DNA from: JBLWXV01 sp048267245
Lineage (GTDB): Bacteria; Bdellovibrionota; Bacteriovoracia; Bacteriovoracales; Bacteriovoracaceae
Assembly: GCA_048267245.1 (NCBI GenBank)
Contig: JBLWXV010000001.1
Span: forward strand, 248,001 to 312,000
Length of the DNA: 64,000 bases
Direction of reading: 5' to 3'
Part shown: in pieces, positions 60,939 to 64,000 of the stretch
Numbering within the stretch: position 1 is the first letter of the stretch
Layout of the letters: each line of letters begins with the position of its first letter
Made by a program: the position numbers and the translations under genes
The notes under the pieces: generated by a model
What the model saw: the letters and a program-made list of their open reading frames with translations, nothing else
Database searches by the model: none
Told to the model about the DNA's origin: nothing

Positions 60939-62001
60939 TAGCGTTTACTCTAATCTTTATGCTTTTGAGGTCACTCACCTAGTACGTCCATATTCAACAT
61001 TTGAAACTGCAAGTTTGAGAAACTCATGTTCAACCATGATTGGTGTGAGCTACGCCGCAAACTGCAACCCCGCACTCTTTCCCTATAGTTTGCAGCAAGG
61101 GATTACACTCTCGGTGATTGGCAAATCAGATGGAGAATCCATTGATATTGGTCGAGAACTCATTTTTGACCCAATCACTGAACCCCTCATTAGAAAACTC
61201 TTTGAAGAAAAGAATTACAACTCATTCACCTTTAACGGAAATATTTCATTTAAGACCTCTCTCTTTGAACTTACTTATATTCCATACTACTTAATGGCGG
61301 ATCTCTTTATTTTTAATCCGTCCTTCCCAGAGATCTCGATTAATCTTGTAAGTAGAGAAGTGCTGCAACTGACTTCTGGTGTGGAGATAGGAAGCTTTAG
61401 TCTGGGGCAGAATCAATTTGATCTGAGTCTGGGTGGCAATCTATTTTATTATGAGCATTCCTACGAAAACACCGTCTTCACCTTGTTTGATCTAGGCTTT
61501 AGAAAACCTGAAGAGCTCATCTCATTTAAATCAAAGTATGGACTCTCTGGAGATTTGGGATGGCTACTATCCAATGATAGTGTATTCATTCCAGATGTCT
61601 CACTGCAGTTAAAAAATATAGAGAGCAAAATTAAAAGAGATGAGATAAAGGCGAGGTCTGCTTATCAGCAAGAAGCAAAATATCTCTTTGAAACCTACTC
61701 AACTTTAGGTCTCGGCAAAAAAATTGAGACTTACTATGGTGGTGTTGGAATTAACTTAGAACAGCACTTTGTGGGATATTTTGAAGAGCAAACATTCGAT
61801 GATCTAGCTCTTGGTATTCATTATGACTTAAAGCTATTTTCCCTTTTTGCAGGGTTTTCAAAGCACTACAAGAATTTAGGTATGCAATTTAAGTCAAATA
61901 CCTTCAATGTGGGTATTACGTATGTGCGCGAGAACGATACAAATCGAGAAGGGGCCAAAGGTGAGAACTCTGTCTACACCGGGATAGATATCAACTTATG
62001 A
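60880..62001 (+). CDS. Predicted outer-membrane beta-barrel, second gene of the trio
   Basis: 373 residues from GTG 60880, inside the end of the lipoprotein gene. Signal peptide ends near NLYA. The mature N-terminus (VTHLVRPYSTFETASLRNSCSTMIGVSYAANCNPALF) has two Cys and a NPAL segment resembling barrel families that begin with an SxxxxxxxNPA plug. The rest is alternating strands with a terminal Leu (TGIDINL). ATGA overlap with the third gene. Function unknown. Confidence 0.75.
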   Translation: MTKKRVLSNPFTALLLIIVSSVYSNLYAFEVTHLVRPYSTFETASLRNSCSTMIGVSYAANCNPALFPYSLQQGITLSVIGKSDGESIDIGRELIFDPITEPLIRKLFEEKNYNSFTFNGNISFKTSLFELTYIPYYLMADLFIFNPSFPEISINLVSREVLQLTSGVEIGSFSLGQNQFDLSLGGNLFYYEHSYENTVFTLFDLGFRKPEELISFKSKYGLSGDLGWLLSNDSVFIPDVSLQLKNIESKIKRDEIKARSAYQQEAKYLFETYSTLGLGKKIETYYGGVGINLEQHFVGYFEEQTFDDLALGIHYDLKLFSLFAGFSKHYKNLGMQFKSNTFNVGITYVRENDTNREGAKGENSVYTGIDINL

Positions 62002-62675
62002 AGTCGCTACTTATTCTCATAATCATATTTATTTCATTTAATCTGATGGCCAGTGAAGGAAGAGAGATACCAAAGTTAAAAAGAGTTGATCCGATTGAAT
62101 TCTTTGTTGAAAAGGAAGCTGCAAAGCCGGAAAAGTATACCTTTAACGAATATGAAAATATTATTTCAGGTGGTGCGGCTTTTCTTATTGGCAACGTAGG
62201 ATACATGCTCACAGATAGCACTGTACTTGGTCTCACATATTCGGCCATTCAAACTATAGGGGTAATAAATATAGGTCAGGGTATTTATAAGATGAACTCA
62301 CCTTCAGTTGAGAGATCATTTAAAGATCTTCTCACTAATGACCAGGTCAAAGGTTACACAAAGAAACGACTCGCCGGACATTTGGTCACGATCTTTGGAC
62401 AAGAGAGTAGGGCCAAAAGACTTGCACTCTTTTATAGCTCCTCTCTTCTTGCCGCCCAATACACCCTCAACGCCACAGTCTACGATTCATCTGGAAAGCT
62501 CAAGAACGTCTATATCTTCTTGGGTGGTGTAAATGCGATCATCGCCGCCTACAGCGCTTTTAGTAAAAGTGAGTATGAAGAGTACCTCTTTGGAGAAGGG
62601 ATTGATTTAAACCCGTTTGCCTTCAATCAAGGCCAGGACTCCACCTTCGGGGCCATGCTTACCTTCCATTTCTAA
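61998..62675 (+). CDS. Exported membrane protein, third gene of the trio
   Basis: 225 residues with a signal peptide (MKSLLILIIIFISFNLMA). The body mixes hydrophobic segments (about 52-100 and 140-185) with a terminal Phe (FGAMLTFHF). It could be a small barrel or a helical membrane protein; by eye I cannot decide. It is coupled to the barrel gene by a 4-base overlap and followed by a weak hairpin. Confidence 0.72.
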   Translation: MKSLLILIIIFISFNLMASEGREIPKLKRVDPIEFFVEKEAAKPEKYTFNEYENIISGGAAFLIGNVGYMLTDSTVLGLTYSAIQTIGVINIGQGIYKMNSPSVERSFKDLLTNDQVKGYTKKRLAGHLVTIFGQESRAKRLALFYSSSLLAAQYTLNATVYDSSGKLKNVYIFLGGVNAIIAAYSAFSKSEYEEYLFGEGIDLNPFAFNQGQDSTFGAMLTFHF

Positions 62676-62699
62676 GACCAGCAGGAGTGCCTGCTTCTT
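62674..62699 (+). terminator. Weak terminator-like hairpin after the envelope trio
   Basis: AGCAGG (62680-62685), loop AGTG, CCTGCT (62690-62695), extended by AAGA/TCTT outside a two-base bulge. The T-run is short. Confidence 0.4.
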
Positions 62700-62796
62700 A
62701 AACGGCCCATCCTAAGAACCTGCCTAAAAACTAGTCAGCAGTGATCTTTTTTACAGTGCTTGGTTGACACTTTTAGAGGCTAGAAAGCCAAGTGCC

Positions 62797-62866
62797 TGTA
62801 ATTACAAGTTGATATCCCATACAAGTACCTACTTTTCAATCACACCCAGGTGGCATGCGCCGTGCA
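62797..62866 (+). promoter_or_regulatory. Sigma-54-type promoter with upstream palindrome
   Basis: TGGCATGCGCCGTGCA (62851-62866) matches the -24/-12 consensus TGGCACGNNNNTTGCA at 10 of 12 defined positions, with GG and GC at the exact required spacing. The predicted start near 62878 leaves a 26-base leader before the ATG at 62904. A perfect 10-bp palindrome TGTAATTACA (62797-62806) about 45 bases upstream could be an enhancer-binding protein site. The TTGACA at 62764 has no -10 at usable distance. Confidence 0.6.
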
Positions 62867-62903
62867 TTAAAACTCTGTGTATAGATAACAGACAGAGGAT
62901 TTT

Positions 62904-64000
62904 ATGAAACTGATGAAGCCCATAATTCTTATGATGACTCTTGGATCAGTCCTTGTTTATGCCAGTAAGCATAACGGACGATCAGAGTTCAAGTATGAGT
63001 TTAAGCCCGTTACATCTTTGCAGGCGCCAAAGACCTTCAATGATTTGCGACAGAGGGATGTGGCCTCAGTTGAGAGCTCAAAGCTTCCAGCGATTCAATA
63101 TGTGGCCCTCAATCAGGCCAATCGCGATCGACTTGGTGGTGAGTGGGAAGTCATGAGAATTGTCAGTGAGACTGGTGAAGAGGTCTTCAATGCATATCAG
63201 AATGAAGCAGATAGAGCTGTTCGCGTAAACTTTGATCTCATTAGAACGTCTGTGGTTCAAATCGATAAAGAAGATGGTCAAGTGTACTTTGTCTCACTTC
63301 TAACTGATCAAAATACAATTGCACTCTTTAAAGAATATAATGGTGGCTACGAAATTCTAGAGGCGAGAAAGGTATTTGTACCTGCACCTAGAATTGAGAG
63401 TGAAGTGGCAACTGAGGATAGCTCAAATGTGATCAGAAATGTGTCACCGGATCTTCCGGCCACAGATCCGTCACTTAATGCTGAACTCATTCTTGAAAAA
63501 GCATTAAACCCGTCTAAGAGTGCTGAAGTACTTGCCGGAGATGCAATCTCTGGGTCAGCAACGATTAGAGGTGGCTCAATTGAGAGACTCTCTGTAAGTC
63601 TACATAGAGGAACTCAAAATGAGACAAGCTTAGAGATTCAATTTGCTGAGATTAACGATGGTGGACAGTTTGAGACATTCATTGGCGATCAGTCAGTGTC
63701 TGGTATTGTGACGAATAGTGCAAATGAAGGATTTAGAATTCGCTTTGCCACAGGTCCACTTCAGGGAGCGATGTTAAACTTCGTTACTGAAGAAGCATAT
63801 GATGAAATGCAAATTCAGCGCGAGAACCAAGAGTATGAAAGATTGGAAGCCCAAGAAAGTCCAATTGCTGAAGAGATAAGAGATCAGCAAGATGAGTTTC
63901 AAAATCAAAGAGCACAGACAAATAATGTAGCTCAGCCAAAGTATAAACCAGCTGATAGTGAAGATGGTTACGAGTCAGAAGATGGCGAGTACTACGAAGA
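62904..64000 (+). CDS. Unknown exported protein (cut by window edge)
   Basis: The first 365 codons are seen; the frame is open at base 64000. Signal peptide MKLMKPIILMMTLGSVLVYA, with GACAGAGGA ahead of the ATG. The mature part has a beta-rich segment (about 60-150: GEWEVMRIVSETGEEVF ... VVQIDKEDGQVYFVSLL), a second around 200-290, and from about 300 a Gln/Glu/Asp/Tyr-rich tail likely disordered. No domain is recognised. A sigma-54-type promoter directly upstream suggests conditional, activator-dependent expression. Confidence 0.85.
   Translation, partial: MKLMKPIILMMTLGSVLVYASKHNGRSEFKYEFKPVTSLQAPKTFNDLRQRDVASVESSKLPAIQYVALNQANRDRLGGEWEVMRIVSETGEEVFNAYQNEADRAVRVNFDLIRTSVVQIDKEDGQVYFVSLLTDQNTIALFKEYNGGYEILEARKVFVPAPRIESEVATEDSSNVIRNVSPDLPATDPSLNAELILEKALNPSKSAEVLAGDAISGSATIRGGSIERLSVSLHRGTQNETSLEIQFAEINDGGQFETFIGDQSVSGIVTNSANEGFRIRFATGPLQGAMLNFVTEEAYDEMQIQRENQEYERLEAQESPIAEEIRDQQDEFQNQRAQTNNVAQPKYKPADSEDGYESEDGEYYE

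Noticed and set aside
62764..62769. TTGACA as a sigma-70 -35 box for the last gene
   Set aside because: No -10 box at 16-18 bases and the gene start is about 135 bases away; the sigma-54-type element fits better.
1..64000. Prophage, insertion sequences, integrons, toxin-antitoxin pairs
   Set aside because: No transposase, integrase, phage structural gene or toxin was recognised. The lone RHH protein at 59435 has no toxin beside it.

Overview
This window is the replication-origin region of a bacterial chromosome of moderate GC content (low-to-mid 40s percent by eye). dnaN and dnaA lie on the minus strand with an origin between them. The conserved series rpmH-rnpA-yidC-mnmE-mnmG-rsmG-parA-parB runs away on the plus strand. 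I infer a predatory or predator-related member of the Bdellovibrionota (Bacteriovorax / Halobacteriovorax / Peredibacter-like). The grounds are gene content and style: a bactofilin after parB, an ATP synthase operon beginning with two b-type subunits, DUF4388 and CFI-box proteins, many secreted beta-barrel proteins, very tight gene packing and frequent GTG/TTG starts. No 16S rRNA gene is present, so the genus is not fixed.

Layout. 1-2800: start of dnaN, oriC with four perfect DnaA boxes, dnaA. 2800-11130: ribosome/RNase P/insertase genes, tRNA-modification genes mnmE and mnmG, rsmG, and the parAB segregation locus with two perfect parS sites. 11160-17180: ATP synthase operon (b', b, delta, alpha, gamma, beta, epsilon) without subunits a and c. 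17180-27200: an unknown envelope protein, a lytic transglycosylase coupled to a patatin, an HTH protein with a FlgT-like/barrel protein, ligA and radA. 27190-33030: a hybrid histidine kinase overlapping a separate Hpt gene, glpK, a pilin-like small protein, a TlpA-like thioredoxin and a Kazal lipoprotein. 33060-42470: a long minus-strand series of overlapping genes running FadL-like barrel, CFI-box protein, LptF/G, def, fmt, rpe, hutH, hutU, hutI. 42520-52120: galU, an unknown exported protein, priA, a Met/Gln/Gly-repeat exported protein, a porin and a class A PBP. 52180-59630: tRNA-Gln, prs, pth, ychF, a soluble lytic transglycosylase, a HAMP-like membrane protein, mrp, a DUF4388 protein and a ribbon-helix-helix protein. 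59640-64000: a predicted structured RNA element, a lipoprotein/barrel/membrane-protein trio, and a truncated exported protein behind a sigma-54-type promoter.

Most of the window is core genome. I see no prophage, insertion sequence or CRISPR array. The most unusual signals are: (1) a 14-bp palindrome (GGTYCTATAGRACC) present seven times inside mnmE, five of them clustered and encoding a Gly-Ser-Ile-Gly-Pro repeat just after the G domain; (2) a GGCC-rich origin in which DnaA boxes are flanked by GGCC; (3) a predicted three-way-junction RNA structure at 59612-59675; (4) a sigma-54-like promoter with an upstream palindrome at the right edge; and (5) a translationally coupled series linking formyl-Met processing, lipid export and histidine degradation.

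All calls rest on reading the sequence and on recalled family motifs. No database search was possible.
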